In this document: positions 32,584 through 43,479 of the stretch, piece after piece | Numbering within the stretch: position 1 is the first letter of the stretch | Layout: each line of letters starts with the position of its first letter | Origin: Allomyces arbusculus | Lineage: Eukaryota > Blastocladiomycota > Blastocladiomycetes > Blastocladiales > Blastocladiaceae | Reading direction: 5' to 3' | DNA: 64,000 nt | Assembly (NCBI GenBank): GCA_027604705.1 | Contig: JADHYV010000003.1 | Span: 310,001-374,000, forward strand | Notes under the pieces: model-generated | Told to the model about the DNA's origin: nothing | What the model saw: only the letters and a program-made list of their open reading frames with translations | Databases searched by the model: none | Position numbers and translations under genes: made by a program

Positions 32584-34696
32584 TCATCCATACCGGGGCC
32601 GCGACCGTGACCGGGACCTCCCTCGCGGGGAGAACGACCGCGACCGCGATCTCCCTCGAGGCGAAAACGACCGATTCCGTGACCGCGACCTCCCGCGCGG
32701 CGAGAACGACCGGGACCGGGACCGCGACCTGCCGCGCGGCGGAGAGAACGACCGACTGCGCGACCGGGATCGCGACCGGGACCGCGACCGGCCCCGAGGC
32801 GACACTGACCTCCCGCGCGGCGGGACTGCACGTGCGCGCCCTCGTAGTGCCGGCGACCGCGATCGCGACTGGGACCGGGACCGCGATGGGGACCAACGAC
32901 CACGCGGCGGGGACCGCGACCGCGAGGGCGACATGCGGCGACTCCGTGGAGGCGAACGCGACCGCGACGGCGATGGGCGGCGACTGCGTGGCGAAGACCG
33001 CGACATCGACATGCGACGACTCCGCGGAGGGGACCGTGAGATGGACATTCGACGACTCCGCGGAGGGGACTGTGAGATGGACATTCGACGACCTCGCGGC
33101 GGAGAACGCGAGGTCGACATGCGGCGACTCCGCGGAGGAGACCGGGAAATCGACATCCGGCGACTACGTGGCGGGGACCGCAACATCGACCGCCGGCGGC
33201 GTGGCGGCGACCGCGAGGTCGACATGCGCCGCGACCACCCCTGCCCGGGCGGCGACTTGAGCCGGTGCCGCAAGCCCATGGGCGGGTTCGGGGACCGCGG
33301 ACGGCGTGCTTGAATGGACGACCGCCGCCGCGGGAGCGGGTACGGTGCGCATTCAATGACGGCGCCGTCAATTTCGCCACCGTCCATGTGCGCGATCGCG
33401 TCGCTTGCGGCAGACGAGGACGGGTAGGTGACGCACATGGTGGTGCCGTGGGCACCGTTACGCTCTATGGAGAGAGTTTCAAGTCAGTTGGGGGACCGGG
33501 TGGAGAGAGGAAGAAATGGCCGTGAAGAGATGGGACGTACGGGGCGTGGAGAGCAGCTCAACGTTGGTGACCAACCCAAAGTACCCGAAAATCTCGCGCA
33601 TGTGCACAAATCGGGTCGCCTGCGTCAGGTTGCGCACGACCACCTTGCACTTGGCGTCTTCCATCGCGTCCTGCTCGGCCTGTGCCGACATGGGCGGGAC
33701 CGGTATGGGGGACCGCGTCCGACGACGCGGTCCACGCATCGGCGGGGAGCGGGACCAACGGCGCGGAGACGAAGGTCGACCACCACGGCGCAATGGCAGT
33801 GGCGACCGACGCCGCATCGGGAGCGGCGATCGGTCGCGGCTCCGTGGCCCGCGTGGCGACGGTGAACGCAGAAGGCGGTCCCCGAAACGGCGTGGAGGTG
33901 GCGAGAGCGATCTGCGCGGTGAGGGCGAGCGGTTGCGCATGCGCGGTGGCGTGCGCGACCGATCGCGCGAAGGGGGTGATGGAGACCGCGACCAGGACCG
34001 GCGGTGCGGCAGGGGCGACCGGGACCGCAATCGCGAGCGGGGTAAGGGCGAGCGACGCCGAGAGGGCGGCGAGGATAACCTGCGCCGCGACGCGGGTGAG
34101 GGTGAACGACGCCGCGACGGGGGCGAGATGCCACGCGAGCGTGGACGTGCAGGGGACCACGACCGCGATCGCGAGCGAGAACGGGAACGCAAGCGGGATC
34201 GTGGGCGCGGACGACGGCTGATATTGCGTGCCGCGCTACGGGACCGTGACCTCGAGTGCGACCGGGACGGCGACCTTGAAAAGGACCGCGACCGGGAGCG
34301 TAACGGCGACCGGCGCCGCGGTGGAGACCGGCTCGCGGACATAGGGGACCGGGAATTCAGCGGCTTACGAAAGGGCGACCGGCCACGGGGCTCCTCGCTG
34401 CGATCTGACGCGTGGCGTAAGGGTGGGCGTGCATCTTTGCGCGGGCTGGCGGCAACAGACCGGGACCGGGATCGAGAGTGGGACCGCGAACGCGATGAGC
34501 GGGACCAGGACCGCGACGGTGAGCGGGATCGAGAGCGAGACCGGGAGCGGCGGCGGAATTGAGCGCTCCCTCGGTACGGGGAGCGGCTGCGGCCTCTGTT
34601 GAGATTGATGAGGACAGCAGGTGAGGAGCAAGACTCGATGACAGCGGGATCAGCACGGCGCGCGGCGGACCTGGAGCTCGAGAGCGAGCGCGCCAT
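32584..34696 (-). CDS. RNPS1: RNPS1-like SR protein with one RRM
   Basis: Two exons (34696-33541 and 33464-32584) give 678 residues. A very long Arg/Ser region (residues 1 to about 350) precedes a single RRM: KVVVRNLTQATRF, EIFGYFGLVTNVEL, then, across the intron, GTTMCVTYPSSSAASDA and MDGGEIDGAVIEC. The HMDGGEIDG segment is close to that of RNPS1 (HMDGGQIDG), a subunit of the ASAP and exon-junction-associated complexes that guides splicing. A second RS-rich tail with repeated RSPPRSRRMS units follows. RNPS1 of animals is about 300 residues, so the RS parts are much expanded, and another SR-type RRM protein cannot be excluded. Ends 284 bases from UBP6, tail to tail. Confidence 0.72.
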
Positions 34697-35100
34697 AATG
34701 CGGGCAATGGCCACAAGTTGGCGGCGGTGGTGCGCGCGCGGGAGCGGGATCGCACGACTCCGGCGACGGTGACGGTGGTGCTGGGTAGTCGACGACAAGG
34801 AGCGAAAGCCACGCTGCCAGGCACGGGACTGATCTGCCACTTCCGCTGAGAACACGCGACCGCGTCTCCCGTCTCCTGTCGCCGCGTTGCAGTCGGCCGC
34901 CCACCGTCGCGACGGCGACGACATGCGCAGCGCGCCCGCGGCCGCCCCGCGCGCGTGCACCCCGGCGCACTTGCCGCAGCCCACCCTCCAGGGCTCGACC
35001 CCCCGCGTGGGAAATGTCCGGCCCGCTCGCGGCGTCGCCCATCGAGCGGTTGGCCCGCCCACCAGCACGGCCCCGACCTCATGCGCCCGTCCCCCCCGAC

Positions 35101-35176
35101 CTAACGCGCCCGTCTCCCCCAACCTAACGCGCCCGTCTCCCCCAACCTAACGCGCCCGTCTCCCCCAACCTAACGC
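35101..35176. repeat. 23-base tandem repeat
   Basis: The unit ACGCGCCCGTCTCCCCCAAC plus CTA starts at 35104, 35127 and 35150, with degenerate copies on both sides, so roughly three and a half to four copies. It is not telomeric. Confidence 0.85.
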
Positions 35177-35443
35177 ACCCGTCGCTGCCCCGTAATCCAC
35201 CCCGAGTCGGCCATCGGGCGTCAGATGCAGTCAGGACGAGCGCCGCGCTCGTCATCTCTAGGATTGGGCCCTCCGTGCTACTCTCGCACTCCTGACCGGT
35301 GCTGATCTTGAGAGCGTCGCTTCGCTTGCGATTGACCTGTCCAACCAGTCCGCACGCTGCTGCTGCCGCATTCCGTCGTGCGCGTGAAGGTCGCCTCAAC
35401 TGGCCGCTGTTGCTTCCTGCGCTCCTGCTCCTTACAAATCCTC

Positions 35444-35479
<36 letters not shown>
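35444..35479. repeat. ACG trinucleotide repeat
   Basis: Twelve perfect copies of ACG in the intergenic region upstream of the kinase gene. Confidence 0.9.
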
Positions 35480-35897
35480 TTGGACAACAGCAGGCCGTGG
35501 TTCGTCCCTTTCGCATCCTGCCAAAGCACGTTACCCTCGCTTCGCCGGCTCACCTTCGCCCGCCGGCCTCCAGACTTAAACCGTCGCCTTTGTGATCCGC
35601 GAATCCGTCAGGATCACGCGCGCATGCATCATCGCCCCGCAACGGCGTGTGGTTGTATGTGTGGTCCCAACCATCTCTGCGTGCAATCGGCGACCGAGCC
35701 GCTTTTCCACGTGGGACACGCTCGTTCGTCCCCCGCTCTCCGGCTCTCCTGTGGTTGTCGCCCACCGGGCACCCACGCGCGTCGTGTCGCGTCGTGCCGA
35801 ACGTGGGCCAGCCCGTGTGCGCACAAGTAAGCCCGTCGCGTTGCTTGCGCCCGGGTGCCCTTGTTTTGGTATGAAGAAGAATGCCATCCCTGCGGAC

Positions 35898-35927
35898 GGT
35901 GCTGGTGCTGGTGCTGGTGCTGGTGCT
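35898..35927. repeat. GGTGCT hexanucleotide repeat
   Basis: Five perfect tandem copies. In one plus-strand frame they read as alternating Ala and Gly, in another as Leu and Val, but no gene is supported here. Confidence 0.85.
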
Positions 35928-36222
35928 GGAGCAAGCGTGCGCGCTGCGCGTTTTCGTCCAGGGCAGCCCGTCGTTCTCTTCAGCACTGCCGCTGCTACTG
36001 TTGCTGCTGCTGCCGTCAAACCGCCCCTGCCTCTCCTCCCCGCGCCGGTCTGTGCTGGACACTCGCAACGAACGCGTGCCCCCGCTCGCTCTCGCCACCT
36101 TCCCCCTCCGCTTCCCAATTTGCCCATCATCCTTCGCTGATCCCCTTCCTTCCCTCAATCCGTGATCCCTTCCTCTACTCCTCCAGCCAGCAACCTCGTC
36201 GCCGCCGTCGATCCGCACCACC

Positions 36223-36973
36223 ATGCTCTCGTCTGACAAGTCCCGGTTCGCGCCGAGCCCGAGCGGTGCCGGCACCGCGCCGCCCCCCCTCCCGGATCCG
36301 ACCGGCACGACCTCCCCCTCGCCGACATCATGGGCCGATCCGTCGTCGTCGACCATCAAACCCGCGATCACGCGCGCCGAATCGCCACCCGATCTCGTCA
36401 TGGGCGGTGCTGTCGCGGCCGAATCGCCGCCGTCGGCGCGCCGGTCCAGCTCGCTCGTCTCGCGGCTCTCGCGCGCCGGGCCGCGTGCGTTCCGTAACCT
36501 GTTCCAGGTTGCGACCAAGCGGTCGGCGAGCGCGACGCGGGCGCCGAATGACGACGGTGGGTCGCCACCGCAGACGGGTGAGGAGCGAGATGTGATGGGG
36601 AGTGGTACGACGTTAGCCGAAACAACCTGATCAGATCGCCCACGTTCTGAATCAGCGTGGTGTGCGCGTCTCTCACTCACCTTTTCGTTTCGCACGACAA
36701 ACACATAGTCCCGCTTCATCACGCGCCCGCGTCAGGCGCCGGCTCGAACCGCCCGCCCTCGTACCACGCCGACGCTGGGCACCAGGTCCTCGCGCATCGG
36801 TCGATTGCCGGTCGGGACCTGCCGCGGCCGCCGATGAGCGGGTCCACCGCCGGCGCGCCGGGACCCGCGTCGGTCCGCCCGCCGCCGCACTTACATCCGA
36901 GCCTCCAACCGGGCCCACAGGCGACGCACTCGATGCCCGGCACTCCCGTGCGCGACGTCCCGCACGTGGTCCA

Positions 36974-37006
<33 letters not shown>

Positions 37007-39057
37007 CCAGCATGTGGCGCGTCCCCTGGTACTTGCCGCACCGGCCGCGGCGGCGCAGGCGACCCCCGCGCGGCCCATGTCGTACGTGGAGCCGATTCGG
37101 CCGGTCGCGCGCGTTGCCAGCGAGGCGCCCAAGGCCATGCCGCCGGCGGCCGTCGCGCCGGTCCCCACGCAGCCGGGACAGGCCAAGTCGCTGGCGCAGT
37201 CGGTCTTGGAACGGCATCCGCTGTGCCGCGAGTTTGTGGAGCGGTACGAGATTGGCGACGAGTTGGGGTCGGGCGGGTTTGGGTTCGTTGTGACGGTGCG
37301 TGGATCTTTTGGTTGCAGAGGGGGCGAGAGGCATGGACTGACGGACAGTGCTGGTGGGTGGTGGGGGGTGTAGGCGACGCGTCGATCGGACAGTACGCGC
37401 TTTGATGAAATCTTGAGCAGGAAGAGTTGCGGCGAATCTCACTTTTCATCCGTTTGCAGACCGGGAAGTGGCTGTCAAGTTCATTTTCAAGGAAAAAGTG
37501 CCCGTGCACTCGCTCACCAAGGACCCGGAACTCGGCGTCGTGCCCATGGAGATTTTTGTGCTGAAAAAAGTGCGGCACCCGAGCATCGTCGAGTTTTACG
37601 ACTTTTTCCAGGTACGCACGATCTCCACTTTCTCCCGCTTTGCGTCTTGCCGACCCGATCCTAACGGTTTTCTGTCGCAACACAGGACAACGTCTTCTAC
37701 TATCTCGTCATGGAGCTGTTTGGCTCACAGTGGAAAAAGACGGGCGCGATCGACGCCGTCAAGTCGCAAGATCCCCCGCCCTTGCAGCGCAGTTACTCGG
37801 AGCCCACGCCCAAGGCGCCCGTGCTCGGCCGCCGCCAGTCGATGGACTTGTTCGAGTGCATTGAAGCGGTACGCCGTGTGCTTCCACTCGCGGATGCCGA
37901 CCTCGGCAGGTCCTGATCCACGTCCCGCGTTTGAACAGAACCAAAAACTCTCGGAGAGCACCGCACGCACCATTTTTCGGCAAGTCGTCGGCGCCGTATG
38001 CCACTTGGCATCGCACAACCTGCTTCACCGGTCCGTTGCGTCTTGGCGTCGTTGCTCCCAGCCCAGTCCCGATCTGACACGTCTCGCTCACCCTCCCCTC
38101 TCACCTCTCTCCAGCGATCTGAAAGACGAGAACCTCGTCATCACGTCGTCGTTCCACGTCAAGCTCATTGACTTTGGCTCGGCCGCGTTTCTTCCCGCCA
38201 ACGGCCGCCTCTTCGACCGATTCGCCGGCACTCTGCAATACTGCCCGCCCGAAATCCTGCAGGGCCAAAAGTACCGCGGACCTGAACAAGAAGTATGGGC
38301 ACTCGGCGTCTTGCTCTACACGATCCTTTTCTCGGGCGCGCCGTTTGCCAACACGACGCAGGTGATCCAGACGGAAATGCCCGTGCCGCGGTACTCGCGC
38401 GGCCCGAAAGCCGGCATGCCCAAGGCCTCGCAGGAAGCCGTACACCTGCTGCAGTGGATGCTGCAAAAGCACCCGGGCGCGCGCGCGTCGCTCGCGCAAG
38501 TGGCTGCACACCCGTGGCTGCGGGATCCACAGCCGTCGTCGTCAACGACCTCGACCTCGAGCATCCCGACTCCCGCAGAACAGCCCGCATCGACCGCGCA
38601 CCACCACCCGCGCCCGCCCGCCGACGTGCGCCGCACCAACTCGGCCGCTGACATCAAGCCGCGGCCGTCGTCCATGTACGCGGGCCACCCGCCGACGCCG
38701 GCGGCCGGGACTGCGCAGGGCACGAGCGTGCACGCGCCACACCACCCGTACCATATCCCGCATTACCACTACGCGCCGAACCAGCACCACCACCACCACC
38801 ATCTGCACGCGAATCATGTTGCGCCCGACGGTCATGGGCACGCGGCGGCCGCGCGGCCGCACCCGCTCCAGCAGGCGTGGCGCGTGGACGATCCCATGGA
38901 CGTATCGCCGAGCGGGTCGCCGGCAGTCACCGGGCAGTCGCGGCCCTCGCCGGTGCAGGAGGGTGGCAAGGATCGACCGTACGGGTTGTCGATGCATGCG
39001 GTGCAGCAGCCAGGACCGTCGCGGCCTGTCCATGCGGCGGCGTACGGCGGGCGGTGA
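36223..39057 (+). CDS. Ser/Thr kinase with a PAS-kinase-type catalytic domain
   Basis: Exons 36223-36577, 36709-37295, 37460-37611, 37686-37868, 37939-38030 and 38115-39057 encode about 770 residues. After a disordered Pro-rich head with an 11-residue Gln run comes the catalytic domain: LGSGGFGFVV, VAVKFIFKEK, RQVVGAVCHL, LLHRDLKDENLV, LIDFGSAAF, GTLQYCPPEIL and YRGPEQEVWALGVLLYT. The RGPE and LGVLLYT features are typical of PAS kinase, a nutrient-sensing regulator of glycogen and respiration. No PAS domain is seen. A Ser-rich insertion splits the hinge from MDLFECIE. The join 37295/37460 is one base out of phase for any GT-AG choice I found. The His/Pro-rich tail (QHHHHHHLHANH) is disordered. 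Start has an ACCACCATG context. Confidence 0.82.
36972..37004 (+). repeat. CAG repeat coding a Gln tract
   Basis: Eleven Gln codons (ten CAG, one CAA), followed by HQH, in the disordered head of the kinase. Confidence 0.9.
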
Positions 39058-39577
39058 GCGCTGGCCGGTGGATGGACGGAGCAGTGCAATTGTTGTGGGG
39101 CACGCTCGCACTCTTCTGACAGACTCGTTGCCGAATTCGTCGATTTCCGTCCTCGTCCTCGTTTCGTTGGATTTTCCCCACCCGCCTCGTCTCGTTTCCC
39201 CTTCGCGATATCAGTAACCCGCATCCCCCTCCCGATCCGGACCACCCGCGCTACCCCGACCCCGTCTTTTCCCCACCTCGAAAATCGTCGTTTGATTCCC
39301 CCACACTGTTCGCAAATGCCCCTTCTTCTCTCGATCTCATCCACCTGCCTTGTCCGTCTCCTTCTCTCGCTCGCCCGATGGCACGCCAGCGAAGCTGCTG
39401 TATCGAAATGAAGTGCGCATCTGTTGACCTCAAAGTTATATTGTACAGGAGAGTGTGCGTCGAGGTCAGACGCGGCAAGACAACGAATCACGCCAAAAAG
39501 AGGAACGAAGCGACAGATTAGAATGACAAGAGAGGCATCGACGGCCGAAGGATAGCCAAAGATGAGAGCCAACGGGA
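39058..39577. other. Convergent intergenic region
   Basis: About 520 bases between the kinase stop and the PINX1 stop, presumably both 3' UTRs. Pyrimidine-rich around 39130-39360. Nothing else seen. Confidence 0.5.
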
Positions 39578-40739
39578 TCAATCGCGTGACTTCCTCTTCT
39601 TCTTCTTGGACGCGCCCTCGCCGTCGGCCTCGGCTTCATCGGCGTCGCGGCTGCGCTTCTTGTCCTTCTTCTTCTCCTTTTTGCTTTTCTTGTCCTTGCT
39701 CTTGCTCTTCTTCTTCTCCTGGCCCTCGCCCGCCGACTCGGCGTCCTCGGACGGCGTCGGTGTCGGCACCTGCGCATCATTCTCCTCCACCTCCTCTGTC
39801 GTCGACGGCCCAATCGTCGACCCCTGCACGAACATAGCCATCAGGCTCGACATGTCCGAATACGTCGAAATAAACGACGGCGCCGCCGGCGCGCCGTTGG
39901 CCCCAAGCCCGAGCACCGGCCGATCATCCTCGACCTCGTCCTCGTCGTTCCGCGGTGTGAGCACGTCGTCGGCGGTCGGCGTAGGCGTCTGCTTGCGCTT
40001 CTCCTTTTCCTCGCGAACGCGCTCGGCCTTTTTCAAGGCCAAGATCGCATCGACCGACTCAGCGGACGAGGTCGCGAGCCGCTTGTTGCGCAAGTACCGA
40101 GCGCGGGCCGCGTACCGCGCATGGGTCACGGCAGCGACGGCAACGGCGTCGGGGGAGTCGGAGGAAGGGGTGGGGGTTGCGGCGCGGGACGAGCTCACGT
40201 CATTCTCGTCGTCGTCGTTTTCGGAGTTCGAGGACTTTGCAGCCTTCTTGCTCTTCTTCTTCTCCTTTTTCTCCTTCTTCGCAGCCTTCTTCTCCTTTTT
40301 AGCCTTCTTTTTCCTACTCGCGTCGCTGCTGCTCGCGTCGCTCGCCGCGTCTTCCTCCTTGGCGCCCTCACCCTCCTCCTCGATGCGCGCATTCAAGTCC
40401 GCCAAGAGTCGCGAAAACGCGTCGGTGTTGGACAGCCAGTTATCGCTGTTCTTGGCCTTGGCGCCGATCCCGGACGCGTCGGATTTCAGGGAGACCTTGA
40501 CGTGCGAGGTTGTGCCGGATTCGTCAGCGCCCAAGCCCTTGCCGGAACTCCAGCCCATTTTCTCAAGCATGCGGAAGCCGAACTTGGACGTGTCTGCGCA
40601 AAATGGCCGGGGGGCGCGGGTGAGCGAGGGGTGACGACGCGAGCATGAGGGGCGCGATGGGGGCGGTACCTTCGGCCCAGGCCCGGTTCTGCGGGTCGGC
40701 GGAAATGCGTTGCCGCACGCGGGGGCCGGCGAGACCCAT
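39578..40739 (-). CDS. PINX1: G-patch protein PINX1/Gno1
   Basis: Two exons (40739-40670 and 40593-39578) give 361 residues. The start MGLAGPRVRQRISADPQNRAW is typical. The G-patch continues across the intron with DTSKFGFRMLEKMGW, GKGLGADESGTT and HVKVSLKSDASGIGA, and the WLSNTDAFSRLLADLN segment that follows is also family-specific. PINX1/Gno1 works in the nucleolus, activating the helicase Prp43 in rRNA processing, and in several organisms restrains telomerase. Two Lys-rich blocks (around residues 130-160 and at the very C-terminus) look like nucleolar targeting signals. The gene diverges from mitochondrial EF-Tu across 392 bases. Confidence 0.93.
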
Positions 40740-41131
40740 GGTGACGGTAGATGGGGGCTGGTGCGAGGTCGAGTTGGCGGCACGGACGGCGTTGGAGGTG
40801 CCGTAGATGAGACTGCAGTGGTCGGTCGGTCAGTCGGCGGTCGAGACCTGGTCACAGGTGCTGATGCTGACGGTCTTGCCGCCTGCCGTCGTCGTCTGGT
40901 GCTCCTTGGCTAAATGACATTCAGGAGGTAGTTGCAAGCACAAGCTGCCGTGATCTGCGGGAATGACCATGTGTGAACCACGTGCCGCGTTGCCATGAAG
41001 GTATCAACAAGCGGCGGCACTCTGATCGTTGCCTTGCCCAGTAGACCGCAACTTCACCACCACCGCCGAGCCAGCGGTTCTCTCTGCCGTCGCTGACCGA
41101 CTCCCTCCGTTGCTCGCCGTCGCTGCCCGCC
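40740..41131. promoter_or_regulatory. Divergent promoter region between PINX1 and TUF1
   Basis: Start codons face apart across 392 bases. No defined element recognised. Confidence 0.45.
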
Positions 41132-42662
41132 ATGTTCCGCACTGTCGCCCGCCACTGCGCTCAGGCCGCTACGCGCGCCGCCGCTAAGCCCAAGACCCCC
41201 GTCTCGGCGGGTACGGTCGACCATCTCGACCCTGTCTGCAGCCCGATCGAAATTGACGACTGATCGATGATCTAGGCGCTCTGTTCGCCAATGCGGCCGT
41301 GCGCTCGGTCCGCCACGCGAGCCAGCTCGCGCGCGCGACGCGCGGTCTCTACTCGACGGCGCCCGTCGTGCGCCTGCACAAGGGTACGACCCGTTCTTTC
41401 CCCGCTCTGCGCCGATCCGATTCGACGAGCGCGACCGCTGACGCCGTCTCCTCTTTGACCATGTAGGCCGTCTCATGTCGACGTTCCAGCGCAACAAGCC
41501 GCACGTCAACATTGGCACGATCGGGCACGTCGATCACGGCAAGACGACCTTGACCGCGGCCATCACCAAGGTGCTCGCGTCCAAGGGCAAGGCCGAGTTC
41601 CAGGACTACTCCTCGATCGACAAGGCGCCAGAGGAGCGTGCTCGTGGTATTACCATCTCGACGGCGCACGTCGAGTATGAGACCGACAACCGTCACTACG
41701 CGCACGTCGACTGCCCCGGGCACGCCGATTACATCAAGAACATGATTACGGGTGCCGCGCAAATGGACGGTGCCATCATTGTCGTTTCCGCGACCGACGG
41801 CCAGATGCCGCAGACGCGCGAGCACCTGTTGCTCGCCAAGCAAGTCGGCATTTCGAACCTGGTCGTGTTCATCAACAAGGTGGATGCGATCGATGACCCG
41901 GAAATGCTTGAGCTGGTCGAAATGGAAATGCGCGAACTGCTCTCGTCGTACGGCTTCAACGGCGACGATACGCCGATCGTGGCCGGTTCGGCGCTGTGCG
42001 CGCTCGAGGGCCGCAACCCGGAGCTCGGCGAGCAGGCGATTGAGAAGCTCATGGCCGCCGTCGACACGTGGATCCCGACGCCCGTGCGCGACCTCGACAA
42101 GCCCTTCCTGATGCCCGTCGAGGACGTGTTCTCGATCTCGGGCCGTGGTACGGTCGCGACGGGCCGTGTGGAGCGCGGTGTGATCAACAAGGGCGCGGAA
42201 GTCGAGATTATCGGGTTCGGCAACACGACCAAGACGACGATCACGGGCATTGAAATGTTCCACAAGGAGCTCGACCAGGGCCAGGCTGGTGACAACATGG
42301 GTATCCTGCTGCGCGGTATGAAGCGCGAGAACATTCGTCGCGGCCAAGTGATTTGCCTCCCGGGCACGGTCAAGTCGCACAAGAACTTCCTGGCGCAGTT
42401 CTACATTCTTTCCAAGGAGGAGGGCGGTCGCCACACGCCGTTCACGGACAACTACCGCCCGCAGGTGTTCATTCGCACGTGCGATATCACGGCGACGCTC
42501 TCGCACCCGGACGACCCGGAGCACATGGTCATGCCGGGCGACAACGTCACGCTCAAGGTGGAGCTCGTCTCGGACATTGCGCTCGAGGAGGGCCAGCGGT
42601 TCACGATTCGTGAGGGCGGCAAGACGGTCGGTACCGGTGTCGTGGCCAAGATTCTCGAGTAA
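41132..42662 (+). CDS. TUF1: Mitochondrial elongation factor Tu
   Basis: Three exons (41132-41210, 41276-41383, 41467-42662) give 460 residues. The first two exons encode a basic, Ser/Ala-rich mitochondrial presequence of about 65 residues ([19 protein letters not shown] and so on), absent from bacterial EF-Tu. The third holds the whole factor: P-loop GHVDHGKTT, switch [21 protein letters not shown] and GSALCALEG, then domains II and III ending [10 protein letters not shown]. It delivers aminoacyl-tRNA to the mitochondrial ribosome with GTP. Both introns split a Gly codon in phase 1 with GTACG donors. Codon use is strongly biased to C and G endings, as expected for an abundant protein. Confidence 0.97.
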
Positions 42663-43479
42663 GGTTGAGTGTGAGGAAGGTTGGATAGTAGGGGATGAAC
42701 ACGTCGTGGAGAGCATAGTTTAATCGACGATCGGAGACGATTTCGTTTGTTGCGTTTTCAGACCATTTGAATCTACACCATTTTTTTCTCGTCACTGGTT
42801 TCGCTCATGACCGTTCTGACCGTTTGCAGTTCGAAAGACTGTTCCGGATCCACAATCTCGGCACCCCAAGAGCTTGCGGGGGCACGGCAACGCGCTGATT
42901 CGTTGAGTTGATCTCGGAAATACTCTCGATAAAGCCTCAACCTCCATCGTAACGAACAAGAACGAGGATCCACGGTTGAGTTGCTGCGGGGTCCCTCATG
43001 CTCATCATTTGCTTGGTTGAGCCTAACGACATGCAGCACCAGCAATATTAAAACCGTCACAATCAAGAACAGAAGCGAACGTAATATATTTGGGCCGTCC
43101 TCGGGTCAGAACGATCTGGCAGCGCGAATGGAATGGGACATGCACAACGAATGCGCGGCAAAATAACAGCGTTGAATAAAAGGGAGCGAATAACAAGAAT
43201 CAAGAGCAGAAACATCACAAATGAAACAAATCAGACAACAAAGAACAACAATGTGGATCAAGAAAGCAACATCAAATGTCGTCATGGCAAAGTCAAAGTG
43301 AGCGACTTTGCAAGCACGACTCAAGACACAATTCGTGCGCTCACACGCTCTGCTGGCATTGCCTCCAACTTGGTCGCGATCCTATCTTAGATGTGCGTGC
43401 TAACGTTGGCGCCATGTGGACCTACCGAAATATGGCCCTGGCGAGGATCTCTATCCCCAAGCGCCCACAATACAGCCCT
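42663..43479. other. Intergenic, less GC-rich
   Basis: About 800 bases after TUF1, clearly richer in A and T than the genes to the left. Includes the TUF1 3' UTR. No gene recognised. Confidence 0.5.

Larger units (their letters stand above)
34697..36222. other. Long divergent intergenic region with simple repeats
   Basis: About 1.5 kb between the RNPS1-like gene and a kinase gene. It holds a 23-base tandem repeat, an ACG microsatellite and a GGTGCT hexamer repeat, listed separately. The frames that cross it in both directions owe their openness to high GC. The last part is probably kinase leader. Confidence 0.55.

Noticed and set aside
32552-34562. Two long plus-strand frames (32552-33313 and 33516-34562) rich in Arg, Asp and Gly
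   Set aside because: They lie exactly opposite the RS repeats of the RNPS1-like gene. Arg/Ser codons read in reverse give RDRDRE-type sequence, so openness is a composition effect; the minus strand has the RRM and a proper intron.
35101-35176. Telomere-like or CRISPR-like repeat
   Set aside because: The 23-base unit is a direct tandem repeat without spacers and does not match TTAGGG-type telomere sequence.
35550-36722. 390-codon minus-strand frame upstream of the kinase
   Set aside because: It overlaps the kinase first exon and simple repeats; no start context, domain or intron pattern supports it.
39606-40634. 342-codon plus-strand frame with long Ser/Phe runs
   Set aside because: It mirrors the Lys/Glu-rich parts of PINX1 on the other strand, where a G-patch and start motif are conserved.
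41349-42716. 455-codon minus-strand frame over TUF1
   Set aside because: It is the antisense shadow of a strongly codon-biased gene; the plus strand encodes an unmistakable EF-Tu.
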